Assembly: GCA_023415055.1 (NCBI GenBank)
Contig: JAEZLZ010000140.1
Span: forward strand, 1 to 64,000
Direction of reading: 5' to 3'
Length of the DNA stretch: 64,000 bases
Source of the DNA: Bacillota bacterium
GTDB taxonomy: Bacteria > Bacillota > Clostridia > Lachnospirales > Lachnospiraceae
Shown here: positions 43,607 through 52,602 of the stretch, piece after piece
How positions within the stretch are numbered: position 1 is the first letter of the stretch
Layout: every line of letters starts with the position of its first letter
Translations under genes and position numbers: made by a program
The notes under the pieces: model-generated
What the model was told of the DNA's origin: nothing
Databases searched by the model: none
The model's input: the letters and a program-made list of their open reading frames with translations, nothing else

Positions 43607-46357
43607 TTATGGTAATAGCATCTGATTTGGAAGGTCTGCACCATTCGTACCATCGGTACCACCGGTATCGGTAGTATCTTCGACGGGTTCATCCTCGTAG
43701 ATCGGATCATTTGGATCTTCATAGAATTCATCATCTTCGTATTGATTATCCGGAACAGTCGGTTGTTCATTCTTAGGCGGTGCAGCATTTTTGTGAATCA
43801 GACAGGAAGTACTTGGATAAAGGTAAGGAGTATCGGCAGTTATACCCGTCTCGGTCTTGTTCAAAAATACTGCCTCTTCCACAGAGGGACAATTCTCTGT
43901 TGCCAGAGCCCTGGATTCAGTACAAACCGTAGCTTTTACATGAATATCGCATTTTTCAGTAGGTACGGTACCCTTTGCAAAATACTCAACCCTGGTAGAG
44001 TCTCCTCCAAGATAATGGTCGCATACACCCTCAACTGCAAGCTTACCGGACTTGGTACAAATCTTTGCCGTAACCACGGAATCGGGAACGGTAAAGGACT
44101 TCGTCTCAAGGTTTTTCTGGATATGGATCTGCTCCATGATCTGCTTCCATATTTTACGAGGATAGGTTTTATCCGTCTGACTGCGGTTATTATCAAAGCC
44201 GGACCAAACGGTTGCCGTATAATAAGGAGAAAAGCCGGAAAACCACAAATCGTTATAATCTGAGGTGGATCCTGTCTTACCGGCAACCGGCATATCAATT
44301 GCTGTAAGTCTTAAATTCTTACCGGTTCCTACCTTAACAACATCCTCCATTGCACTGGTTAATAAAAATGCAGTGGATTCCTTCATGACCTGATCATGAG
44401 TAGGAGTCTTTGTCAACAATACCTTTCCATCATGATCCAGTATCTTGGTGTAGAAAATCGGTTCGGTGTAAACTCCGCTATTAGCAATCGCCGCATAGGC
44501 TGCGGTTAATTCAAGGTTGCTGACACCGTCAGTCAAACCACCGAGTGCCATAGGATAATTGATATCTGATACGACACGACCATCCGGTTCCTTTCGGGAA
44601 TCAACGAGTGAGGTGATACCTAATTTACGCAGATAGTCATAGCCAACCTGAGGAGTTACATCAACGAAGGTCTTAACTGTTACAATATTCATTGAGTTAT
44701 AGATACCTCTACGAAGCGAGCTTAAACCTTCATATTTTTTGGTAGAGGTCCAGTTGTTAACTTCCTTTTTGGTACCGGGATAATAATAGGGACCGGAATC
44801 ATCCTTAACATCAGCCAGCGTTAAACCTACAGTATCAAGTGCAGGCAGATATGTGGATAGGACCTTAAAGGTAGAACCCGGCTGACGAAATGTGTTCGTT
44901 GCACGATTTAAGGTTCGGTTACCGGTTTTCTCACCGCGGCCGCCTTCGATCGCAACTATTTCGCCGGTGTGCTGATCCATAACAACAAAGGAGGTCTGTG
45001 GCTGAAGAGTCATAGTAACCTTCTCACCCAGAATGGTATCTCCCTCGTCCACCTTTGCCTCACGGAAGGCATCAATCTTTGCCTGCATGTCTTCCTTATC
45101 GGTAAAAAGCAGGGAGAATTTGCTGCCATTATCATTTACATATAAGCCGTCCGGATCAGCAAAATCTTTATAATACTCCAACAAATCATTGCTGTGATAA
45201 TGGATGGTAGTCTTATCCTTATCATTTTTCTGAACCGACAAAGCATAGGTCAGTTCCCAGTAGGAGGTTCCAATCGTGGGAAAATTCGATTCATCCGCAA
45301 AAACATCATCGCAGATACCTTGGATCGTGGAATCCTGTGTGGTATAGATACTTAAGCCGCCACTATAAAGCAGGGTAGAGGCTTGCGTCTGTGTATAACC
45401 AAGCTCCGACTGCAGATCCTCCATGACCTGTTCGATCAATTCATCTACAAAATAACTATAGTAGGAGGAAGAATCCTTTTCCTCATTCACCGATTGAATT
45501 CTGGAGTATACATCATCTGCTTTGGCGGCGTCGTATTCCTCTTGATTACAATAGCCCTGATCCAACATCTCATTCAGAATCTCATTGCGGCGATCTGCAT
45601 TACTATCCGGATAGTTAATCGGATTACGATAAACAGGTGATTGGGCGATCGCAGCTATGACCGCAGCTTCCGATAAGGTTAAATCCTTGGCATCTTTATT
45701 AAAATAACGTCTGGAGGCAGTTTGAATACCATAGGTACCTGAGCCGAGGTTAATCGTGTTGAGATAATACTCAAGTATAGTATTCTTATCTAATCGATCC
45801 TCGAGCTGTACTGCAAGAAACTGCTCCTGAATCTTACGTTCCACCTTCTCAATAAAGGTTGTCTCGCGACCACCATTAAATACTTGATTTTTTAAAAGCT
45901 GCTGGGTAAGGGTGCTGGCACCTTCACTGAATTTACCCGACTTCAATCCGATAACACCTGCACGGAGGATACCTTTCACATCGATACCATTATGTTCATA
46001 AAAGCGCTCGTCTTCCACGCTGATAAAAGCATTGCCTACGTGTTTGGGCAACTCTGAAAGTGATACATAGACACGGTTCGCCTCGGCGCCGATCAGATTC
46101 TCAATTACATTGCCATCCCTGTCGTATACGGTGGTTGTGAAGCCCGTAGGAACTACATTGATCTGAGAAATGTCAGGAGCGCTGTCCGCTACTCCTTTAA
46201 TAAATCCGAAGCCTGCAAAGCAACCAACGATTCCAAGAACTACAAATAATATAACACAAAGGCGAAACAGGGTAATTCGCGTCTTTGATATTAGCCTTCT
46301 TGAAGTTGATTTTATATAATGTTGTTTGTTTTCAATCCCTTTCTTACTGTAATCCAT
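43607..46357 (-). CDS. Class A penicillin-binding protein (PBP1A type)
   Basis: 916 aa bifunctional peptidoglycan synthase. Cytoplasmic basic tail, membrane helix about 28-52, GT51 glycosyltransferase (about 75-260: ISVEDERFYEHNGID with catalytic Glu, SEGASTLTQQLLKNQ, EYYLNTINLGSGTYGI), transpeptidase (about 430-750: serine in PGSTFKVL, NSMN, KTGSTSDYNDLWFSG), then a long Asp/Glu/Pro-rich tail (about 850-916, EQPTVPDNQYEDDEFYEDPN). GGAG precedes the ATG. Single gene. Confidence 0.96.
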   Translation of the reverse strand: MDYSKKGIENKQHYIKSTSRRLISKTRITLFRLCVILFVVLGIVGCFAGFGFIKGVADSAPDISQINVVPTGFTTTVYDRDGNVIENLIGAEANRVYVSLSELPKHVGNAFISVEDERFYEHNGIDVKGILRAGVIGLKSGKFSEGASTLTQQLLKNQVFNGGRETTFIEKVERKIQEQFLAVQLEDRLDKNTILEYYLNTINLGSGTYGIQTASRRYFNKDAKDLTLSEAAVIAAIAQSPVYRNPINYPDSNADRRNEILNEMLDQGYCNQEEYDAAKADDVYSRIQSVNEEKDSSSYYSYFVDELIEQVMEDLQSELGYTQTQASTLLYSGGLSIYTTQDSTIQGICDDVFADESNFPTIGTSYWELTYALSVQKNDKDKTTIHYHSNDLLEYYKDFADPDGLYVNDNGSKFSLLFTDKEDMQAKIDAFREAKVDEGDTILGEKVTMTLQPQTSFVVMDQHTGEIVAIEGGRGEKTGNRTLNRATNTFRQPGSTFKVLSTYLPALDTVGLTLADVKDDSGPYYYPGTKKEVNNWTSTKKYEGLSSLRRGIYNSMNIVTVKTFVDVTPQVGYDYLRKLGITSLVDSRKEPDGRVVSDINYPMALGGLTDGVSNLELTAAYAAIANSGVYTEPIFYTKILDHDGKVLLTKTPTHDQVMKESTAFLLTSAMEDVVKVGTGKNLRLTAIDMPVAGKTGSTSDYNDLWFSGFSPYYTATVWSGFDNNRSQTDKTYPRKIWKQIMEQIHIQKNLETKSFTVPDSVVTAKICTKSGKLAVEGVCDHYLGGDSTRVEYFAKGTVPTEKCDIHVKATVCTESRALATENCPSVEEAVFLNKTETGITADTPYLYPSTSCLIHKNAAPPKNEQPTVPDNQYEDDEFYEDPNDPIYEDEPVEDTTDTGGTDGTNGADLPNQMLLP

Positions 46358-46792
46358 ATAAAAATCTCCATTCTGTCATATTACACAAGTTACGTGACAC
46401 GAGTAAGGTCCGTTGTCTCGAAGACGGAGTGAACGCCTGTGCCGGGGAGGCTCACAAGGCGGTATGACTTTGCTCTTGTACATTATATCAAATTTGTCTA
46501 TTGAAATAAAGTCTTAATTTAATGTGCTTCCAAATAATAACAAATATCGGAAAAAATAATTGATTAAAGGTACTTTTGTACTATTTTTAACAAACAATTA
46601 CCAAAGTTATACATGAAAACGCAGGGGAATCACATGGAAACTTGATTTGTATACACAAAGCGTGGATATGTGTCGAAATATAAGGAAAGCGATAAAATGG
46701 TGCGAGAAATACAACTTTGAAAACAAAAATTAACTGTGTATAATTAAAATTGTCAGCAAATTTCTAATTTTATGAATGTGGGGGTAATGTTT
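46358..46792. promoter_or_regulatory. Divergent promoter region between PBP1 and the 97-aa gene
   Basis: Toward PBP1, an extended -10 TGATATAAT lies at 46490-46482 with a poor -35. Toward the 97-aa gene, TTGAAA (46717-46722), 16 nt, TATAAT (46739-46744). A small hairpin CTCCGTC/GACaaCGGA lies near 46410-46435 in the PBP1 leader. Confidence 0.5.
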
Positions 46793-47086
46793 ATGTATCA
46801 GGTACAGCTCATTTGCAGTAACAAATTAATGCTGGAAGACGCTAGTTGTATGCAGCTGGATTATTGCCTTATGGAGAGTGTTTCAGAGGAAGATCATGAG
46901 AAGAGCCCTTATTATGGGATCAAGATTTCGAAGTATCATGGGGATACGGTAGAATCTGATGAGATAGCAGGCATCTCTTCTTCGAGGGACAATGTGGTTT
47001 CAATCCTGAAAAAGCTACATCAATATGAAGTGACACCGATATCAATGGTTGAAATCGTTGATGAGCTCATAACTTTAGAATCATAG
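46793..47086 (+). CDS. Small conserved protein, DUF6514-like
   Basis: 97 aa. GGGGG at 46780 sets the ATG at 46793; in-frame ATGs at 46772 and 46787 are less well placed. Layout YYGIKISKYH, SRDNVVSILKKLHQYEVTPI, MVEIVDELI resembles the clostridial DUF6514 family, whose function is unknown. Soluble, acidic. Its end overlaps the converging YigZ gene by 6 bp. Confidence 0.65.
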   Translation: MYQVQLICSNKLMLEDASCMQLDYCLMESVSEEDHEKSPYYGIKISKYHGDTVESDEIAGISSSRDNVVSILKKLHQYEVTPISMVEIVDELITLES

Positions 47087-47743
47087 GCAAGAACCGAAGA
47101 GGTGTACTTCGCTGCCCAGTGTAGCGAAGTATACCTTATCTATTTCATTGATCAATGCTGAACCACTTGTGAGTTCGGCAATTTTTTTTGTGAAGCCTTG
47201 GTAACTTGTGGGGGGAATGAGAAGCTCCAAGCGAACATTATCCGTATATTCGGAGGAAAGAAGAGTAAATTGCTCCTGTCCGATATAATACTGAATTTTG
47301 CCAACCAAATTGTAATCAGTAATTAATTCGATTCTGATTCCGAGTTCCTTTGTAATGATGCGGCACTGATTTAAGCCTTCCAGAGTAGCGGATTGGTAAG
47401 CCTTTACAAGCCCGCCTGTACCAAGCAGTGTACCTCCAAAATATCTGGTTACGACGACGACCAAATTGGTAAGCTCATGTGCCAGCAATACATCAAGCAT
47501 CGGCTTACCGGCAGTCTTGCTCGGTTCTCCGTCATCCGAGCAGCGCATCAGCGGCTGCTCTGTCCCTACAATATAGGCGGAGCAATTGTGAGTAGCATTC
47601 CAGTATTTCTTTTTCATATTCTCAATAAATTCAAGGGCGGCTTCCTCCGTGGAGACGGGAATAACCGTAGCTATGAAACGGGATTTTTTCATTACAAATT
47701 CACCGGTTCCCCCTTCATAGATTGTCTTATAAGCTTCTTTCAT
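47081..47743 (-). CDS. YigZ/IMPACT family protein
   Basis: 220 aa. UPF0029 N-terminal domain with MKKSRFIATVIPVSTEEAAL, ATHNCSAYIVG, RCSDDGEPSKTAGKPMLDVL and VVVTRYFGGTLLGTGGLVKA, then a DUF1949-type ferredoxin-like C-terminal domain. Eukaryotic relatives (IMPACT) regulate Gcn2; the bacterial role is unknown. Confidence 0.95.
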   Translation of the reverse strand: MKEAYKTIYEGGTGEFVMKKSRFIATVIPVSTEEAALEFIENMKKKYWNATHNCSAYIVGTEQPLMRCSDDGEPSKTAGKPMLDVLLAHELTNLVVVVTRYFGGTLLGTGGLVKAYQSATLEGLNQCRIITKELGIRIELITDYNLVGKIQYYIGQEQFTLLSSEYTDNVRLELLIPPTSYQGFTKKIAELTSGSALINEIDKVYFATLGSEVHLFGSCL

Positions 47744-47877
47744 GCGGACGAAACTCCTTCCCTTATCCTTTCATTAATCAATGCAGGATTGCTATTTTGC
47801 TGATTTTTGTGGTATGATGTTATCGTTTAGGATAATCGTGAAAATGAATGAATAAAAAATTAACAGTGAGGCTCAAA

Positions 47878-48366
47878 ATGAAATTAAAATATATTACTTG
47901 GCTGCCGGTGGTATTCCTTATGATCACCATCTTTCTCTTTTCATCAAAGCCTGCCGAAACCTCGGGAGAAAGCAGTTTGACCATATCTCGAACCGTGCTG
48001 CAGGTATATGAGAATGTCGCGAATATTAATTACAATGCAGCCGATCGGGTGCAGATACTTTACGATATAGACCATATAGTACGTAAAACGGCTCACTTTA
48101 TTGAATATGCCATATTGGCTGCGGCTCTAGTACTTTTTTTTACAAGCTGGGATGTGATAAGCAGAAAGAGCTTCTGGTTTCCTGCACTGATTACCGCGGT
48201 ATATGCAATGTCGGATGAATACCATCAGACCTTTGTAGCAGGCAGAAGCGGCCAGGCAAGTGACGTACTGCTGGACACTTGCGGGGGAATCACCGGAGCT
48301 CTCTTCTTTTTGTTATTTTTAAATGTTTTAAAACGAATCAAAGAGAGAAGAAGTAAAATAAACTAG
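47878..48366 (+). CDS. VanZ family membrane protein
   Basis: 162 aa from ATG 47878 (GAGG with 6-nt spacer); an ATG 30 nt upstream is also in frame. VanZ features: IFLFSSKPAETSGESS, HIVRKTAHFIEYAILAAAL, YAMSDEYHQTFVAGRSGQAS. Members give low-level teicoplanin resistance or act in unknown envelope roles. Ends in a 4-bp overlap with the converging DUF4250 gene. Confidence 0.92.
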   Translation: MKLKYITWLPVVFLMITIFLFSSKPAETSGESSLTISRTVLQVYENVANINYNAADRVQILYDIDHIVRKTAHFIEYAILAAALVLFFTSWDVISRKSFWFPALITAVYAMSDEYHQTFVAGRSGQASDVLLDTCGGITGALFFLLFLNVLKRIKERRSKIN

Positions 48367-48548
48367 AATTCCGCTGTAAAACGGTTCAACTCTCTGACAT
48401 AGGTGTAGTCGATGCCGGAAAGAACATTCTCTAGTTCAACCTGATCTATGTTTAAACTTTTGCATAAATCCTCCAGACTATGATATTCGTCTCGCAGTTT
48501 TGTATTGGTATAGCTGAGCAACATATAGGGGTCCTTGGGTATTCTCAT
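48363..48548 (-). CDS. DUF4250 domain protein
   Basis: 61 aa, MRIPKDPYMLLSYTNTKLRD at the start then SLEDLCKSLNIDQVELENVL: matches the DUF4250 family of short soluble proteins in Firmicutes and Proteobacteria. A helix-turn-helix-like pattern is possible; function unknown. AAGGAG before the ATG. Confidence 0.9.
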   Translation of the reverse strand: MRIPKDPYMLLSYTNTKLRDEYHSLEDLCKSLNIDQVELENVLSGIDYTYVRELNRFTAEF

Positions 48549-48745
48549 AAAAAACTCCTTAAAATAGATATGGAATAGGATTATTTAGTGGGGATATTTC
48601 TTCCGTTTATCTTTCGTTACGGAACGGTATCTACCTATTTATTATGCACATTCTGTTCCTTTTTTCAAGACACAGGATGGAATTTCTGTGAGATAACATT
48701 GGATTAGTGCATTTTTGAACGGAATAAGAAAGGATTGGTGATAGA

Positions 48746-50074
48746 ATGGATTTGTTTGATTATATGAGAGACAACACGATGAAGAAGGAGGCCCCTCTTG
48801 CCTCAAGGCTCCGTCCGGTTACCCTGGAGGAGGTAGTAGGGCAAAGCCATATCATCGGTAAGGACAAGCTACTTTATCGAGCGATAAAGGCAGATAAAAT
48901 CAGCTCCATCATCTTCTATGGCCCACCCGGAACCGGTAAGACGACTCTGGCTAAGGTAATCGCGAATACCACCAGCTCAATCTTTACACAAATCAATGCA
49001 ACCTCGGCAGGTAAGAAGGATATGGAGGCTGTCGTGGAAGAAGCGAAGGATAATCTTGGTCGTTATGGTAAACGTACGATTCTGTTTATTGATGAGATAC
49101 ATCGCTTTAATAAGGGGCAGCAGGATTATCTCCTTCCCTATGTGGAGGACGGTACGGTGGTATTAATCGGCGCAACCACTGAGAATCCATATTTTGAAGT
49201 GAACTCTGCTTTATTATCACGTTCCATTATATTCGAGCTTAAGTCACTCGATAAGGATGATATTAAGACATTGCTGAAGCGGGCGGTGTATGATGTGGAA
49301 CGCGGCATGGGGGCTTATCAGGCAGAGATTGAAGAGGATGCGCTGGAGTTTCTGGCTGACATTGCCAACGGAGATGCCAGAGCAGCACTCAACGCCATCG
49401 AGATCGGAATTCTGACTACCGAACGATCGGCTGATGGGCGGATTCATATCACGCTGCCGGTAGCTTCGGAATGTATCCAGAAGCGAGTCCTAAGATACGA
49501 TAAAGACGGAGATAATCACTATGACACCATTTCGGCATTTATAAAGAGTATGCGAGGCTCCGATCCGGATGCGGCGATCTATTATCTTGCCAGAATGCTG
49601 TATGCGGGGGAAGAGGTTGCCTTTATCGCACGCAGGATTATGATATGTGCAGCAGAAGATGTGTCGAATGCTGATCCGAATGCGCTGGTGGTCGCGACCA
49701 GTGCGGCACTTGCTGTGGAACGTCTTGGTATGCCGGAGGCTAGAATAGTTCTGGCACAGGCGGCTACTTATGTTGCCTGTGCTCCAAAGAGTAATTCTGC
49801 GATTTGCGCAATTGATGATGCGATGAGTGTGGTTGAGAATGAGAAGACAGCAACCATACCGGCGTATCTGATGGATGCTCATTATAAGGGAGCAGCAAAG
49901 CTGGGACATGGTCTGGGTTATAAGTATGCTCACAGCTATGAAAATCACTATGTTGAGCAGCAGTATCTTCCGGATGAGATTAAGGATAAGAGATTCTACA
50001 TCCCTTCTGACAATGGATATGAGGTTATGATACAGGAATACTTTCAGAAGATTAAGGGAAAGGAACAGAAGTAA
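48746..50074 (+). CDS. rarA: Replication-associated recombination protein A
   Basis: 442 aa AAA+ ATPase of the RarA/MgsA/WRNIP1 family acting at stalled replication forks. PLASRLRPVTLEEVVGQSHI, Walker A FYGPPGTGKTT, Walker B ILFIDEIHRFNK, sensor GATTENPYFEVN, and the C-terminal tetramerisation region (KSMRGSDPDAAIYYLARML, GLGYKYAHSYENHYVEQQYL). Full length. Confidence 0.97.
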   Translation: MDLFDYMRDNTMKKEAPLASRLRPVTLEEVVGQSHIIGKDKLLYRAIKADKISSIIFYGPPGTGKTTLAKVIANTTSSIFTQINATSAGKKDMEAVVEEAKDNLGRYGKRTILFIDEIHRFNKGQQDYLLPYVEDGTVVLIGATTENPYFEVNSALLSRSIIFELKSLDKDDIKTLLKRAVYDVERGMGAYQAEIEEDALEFLADIANGDARAALNAIEIGILTTERSADGRIHITLPVASECIQKRVLRYDKDGDNHYDTISAFIKSMRGSDPDAAIYYLARMLYAGEEVAFIARRIMICAAEDVSNADPNALVVATSAALAVERLGMPEARIVLAQAATYVACAPKSNSAICAIDDAMSVVENEKTATIPAYLMDAHYKGAAKLGHGLGYKYAHSYENHYVEQQYLPDEIKDKRFYIPSDNGYEVMIQEYFQKIKGKEQK

Positions 50075-50101
50075 ACAGAAATAGTAATCATAGATAAGAA
50101 T

Positions 50102-50145
50102 GGCTCCTGCAGGATGATCAAATCCGAGCGGGAGCCTTATTCATT
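50102..50145 (+). terminator. Hairpin after rarA
   Basis: GGCTCC+GC pairs with GC+GGAGCC around ~18 nt, then TTATTCATT. Weak T-run. Confidence 0.55.
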
Positions 50146-50271
50146 CATGTTAATCAAAACAATTTATCGTTTCCTTTTGATCGTAACGATCTTATCCTAT
50201 TGTTTGTCCATGATGATAGAAATTTTATGAACTGTGTTTACGAAGCATATGTGATCTTTGATATCTTAGAC

Positions 50272-50493
50272 TTATTGATCTTTTTCTTCTGTCTCATCTT
50301 TCCGATGCACAATCTTATACACCATCGTGTATAGATAGATCATTAACGGAATTACGATCGTACAAAAGATACTGGCCATAAATAGACCGTAGGAATATTC
50401 CGTTGCAAAAAATGCGGATATAAATGATACGAGATACATGGATATGATCAAAATGATTCCTATAATAGCAGCAATGCGTTTTACTTTTGGCAT
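50272..50493 (-). CDS. Small two-helix membrane protein
   Basis: 73 aa from the ATG at 50493 behind GAGGAG (the frame is open up to 50532). Helices about 7-29 and 35-57, then a Lys/Glu-rich tail (HRKDETEEKDQ). No family recognised. Confidence 0.65.
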   Translation of the reverse strand: MPKVKRIAAIIGIILIISMYLVSFISAFFATEYSYGLFMASIFCTIVIPLMIYLYTMVYKIVHRKDETEEKDQ

Positions 50494-50720
50494 AAAATCT
50501 CCTCGTTTCTGCGCTGCTTTTGTATATCTCAAATTTGTGTAAACAGCGCAGACACAAACTTGCTGAGTGAAAATACCTTTTACATTGGATGTTTTTGTTT
50601 ACATATGATTATTTATTATAGCTTGTTCTAAGCAAAAAAGCAAGAAATCAGAGATTTGCCAAGAACGACCGAGAACGACTTGCATTATGATTTGGAAAAG
50701 TTAAACATATGTTCGGATAA

Positions 50721-51554
50721 TCAAAGGCTGAGGGAACGGTCCATTGAGGGAGAATGACCGAGATGTTTTTGATAAGCACGATAGAAAACAGAGTAGTCAC
50801 CGAACCCGGATTGAATCGCTGCTTCGGTGGCAGTAGCCCCATTGATCATCAGCTGTTGCGCATAGATTACTCTTTTATAGATCAGGTAGTCGAAGACCGT
50901 AGTACCAGCAGCATTTCGAAAGGCTCGATTCAGATAATGCTTGCTGATATGAAAGTGCTCCGATAAACGATCCAGAGTGATTGGATCCGTTAAGTGATCG
51001 TTTAAGTATGCAATTATCTCGGTTATAGTATGGGAGGTTCTGGCTTCGACCTGAACCGGACTATGGGTCTGACAGATCAAAGTAATTTGAGCCAGGACCG
51101 CCTCCACATAGGAAGGAAGGAGCTGCCGCTTAAGAGAATCGGACTGTGAGGATAGCTTCACCAGAGCCTCAAAGAAGCTGTACAATTGCATACCTTCCAG
51201 GTTCTCATAGTATACCTCACGTCTGGAATGCTTTTCGTTGTTTGGAAAAGCAGACAATAAAAGAGGTCTTCGTTCAGTCGGCAACAGATCCGGATGAAAA
51301 TGTATGGTATAACGCCGGTAAGGTTGCTCGGACCTGACCTTTACTCCGTGAAAGACATGGGGAGAGAGTAAAAGCAGGCTGTGAGGCGTCGGTCGGTACA
51401 GCTTGCCCTCGACCAAATAATCTACTTCTCCCTCAATAAAGTAATAGATTTCGTAAATATTATGACAATGAATCTGATGGGCGGGGGTCATTTCATTGCT
51501 TAGATTATATGCAAATTGTACTTGATTCGTATCGATACTGCTTAAGTGTGCCAT
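50721..51554 (-). CDS. AraC-family transcriptional regulator
   Basis: 277 aa. AAAGGCGG sets the ATG at 51554. N-terminal cupin (about 5-150: HQIHCHNIYEIYYFIEGEVD) senses a ligand, probably a sugar; two helix-turn-helix motifs at the C-terminus (about 180-277: ITLDRLSEHFHISKHYLNRA, AIQSGFGDYSVFYRAYQKHL). Divergent from the sugar isomerase/dehydrogenase operon, with paired direct repeats between them, so it is the likely activator of that operon. Confidence 0.93.
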   Translation of the reverse strand: MAHLSSIDTNQVQFAYNLSNEMTPAHQIHCHNIYEIYYFIEGEVDYLVEGKLYRPTPHSLLLLSPHVFHGVKVRSEQPYRRYTIHFHPDLLPTERRPLLLSAFPNNEKHSRREVYYENLEGMQLYSFFEALVKLSSQSDSLKRQLLPSYVEAVLAQITLICQTHSPVQVEARTSHTITEIIAYLNDHLTDPITLDRLSEHFHISKHYLNRAFRNAAGTTVFDYLIYKRVIYAQQLMINGATATEAAIQSGFGDYSVFYRAYQKHLGHSPSMDRSLSL

Positions 51555-51663
51555 GTAGGGCCGCCTTTCCGAGTATGATTTATAATGTATTTTGGAAAAT
51601 CGTATCATCTTTCGATGAGAATCTGTGAGATGTGTTATACATATTATATTGGATCAGGGCTAT

Positions 51664-51721
51664 ATTTGCAATATAACTAGGATCATTTGCAATGGAAGAA
51701 TTCGTATACAACTATTATAAT
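51664..51721 (+). promoter_or_regulatory. AraC-type direct repeats and promoter of the sugar operon
   Basis: ATTTGCAAT occurs at 51664-51672 and 51685-51693, 21 bp apart (two helical turns), same orientation. The second copy touches the -35 position of a promoter whose -10 is TATAAT (51716-51721) and whose -35 (TGGAAG) is poor. This is the usual layout for an AraC-family activator. Confidence 0.65.
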
Positions 51722-51755
51722 GAAAGAAAAATAGATACGGAGGGAGAGATTTTTA

Positions 51756-52514
51756 ATGATCTTAGGTGCTCAGCTATATACAGTCCGATCTTATACACAA
51801 ACTGAGAAAGATCTGGATTATACACTCGAGCAGATTGCAAAAATAGGTTATACGACGGTACAGGTCTCCGGAATTGGTGCATCCATTCAGCCACAAACGG
51901 TTAAAGAATTATGTGATAAGCATAACCTGAAGATAGTGATTACCCATAGCGATGCAAATCGTATCCTGAATGATACCGAACAATTAATTGAGGATCATAA
52001 AAGGATGGGTTGCCATTATATCGGATTGGGAAGTATGCCGGAGAAGTACCGTAATCCCGAGTGGTTTCACCATTTTTATTCAGATTATATAGAGGCGGCG
52101 AAAAAAATTCGAGATGCTGGAATGTTATTCATGTATCATAACCACAATTTCGAATTTGAGAAGGTGGACGGTAAATATTACTTGGAATATATGATGGAGA
52201 AATTCGACTCATCAGAGTTTGGCTTTACCCTGGATACCTATTGGCTGCAAGCCGCAGGAGCAGATGTTTGCCAGTGGATCGAACGATTAAAGGATCGTAT
52301 TCCTTGTGTACATCTGAAGGATATGGCGATGCTAAAACACGAGGCGGTTATGGCACCGGTACTGGAGGGCAATATGAACTTTGAAAAAATTCTTAGCACT
52401 CTTGAGGCAACGAATTGCCAATATTTGCTCGTAGAACAGGATGTATGTCAAGAAAGTCCCTTTGAATGTCTCGCAAAGAGCTATCGGAATCTGGCGGCTT
52501 TAGGCTATCACTGA
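51756..52514 (+). CDS. Sugar phosphate isomerase/epimerase (xylose isomerase-like TIM barrel)
   Basis: 252 aa, AP-endonuclease-2/xylose-isomerase-like fold: MILGAQLYTVRSYTQ, GYTTVQVSGIGA, MLFMYHNHNFEFEK, GFTLDTYWLQAAG, VHLKDMA, LLVEQDVC. Conserved His/Glu/Asp residues would bind a metal. Such enzymes accompany Gfo/Idh/MocA oxidoreductases in inositol or keto-sugar pathways. First gene of the operon. Confidence 0.9.
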   Translation: MILGAQLYTVRSYTQTEKDLDYTLEQIAKIGYTTVQVSGIGASIQPQTVKELCDKHNLKIVITHSDANRILNDTEQLIEDHKRMGCHYIGLGSMPEKYRNPEWFHHFYSDYIEAAKKIRDAGMLFMYHNHNFEFEKVDGKYYLEYMMEKFDSSEFGFTLDTYWLQAAGADVCQWIERLKDRIPCVHLKDMAMLKHEAVMAPVLEGNMNFEKILSTLEATNCQYLLVEQDVCQESPFECLAKSYRNLAALGYH

Positions 52515-52602
52515 TGGTCGAAGGTAAGTGATAAGTTGTTGGGTAAGCGGATGGATAACATAATAATTCATTGGATCTTTATAATATAAGAGAGGAAATG
52601 AT

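Noticed and set aside
43742..44263. 173-aa ORF antisense to the PBP1 gene
   Set aside because: It lies wholly within a confidently assigned gene on the other strand and has no family features.
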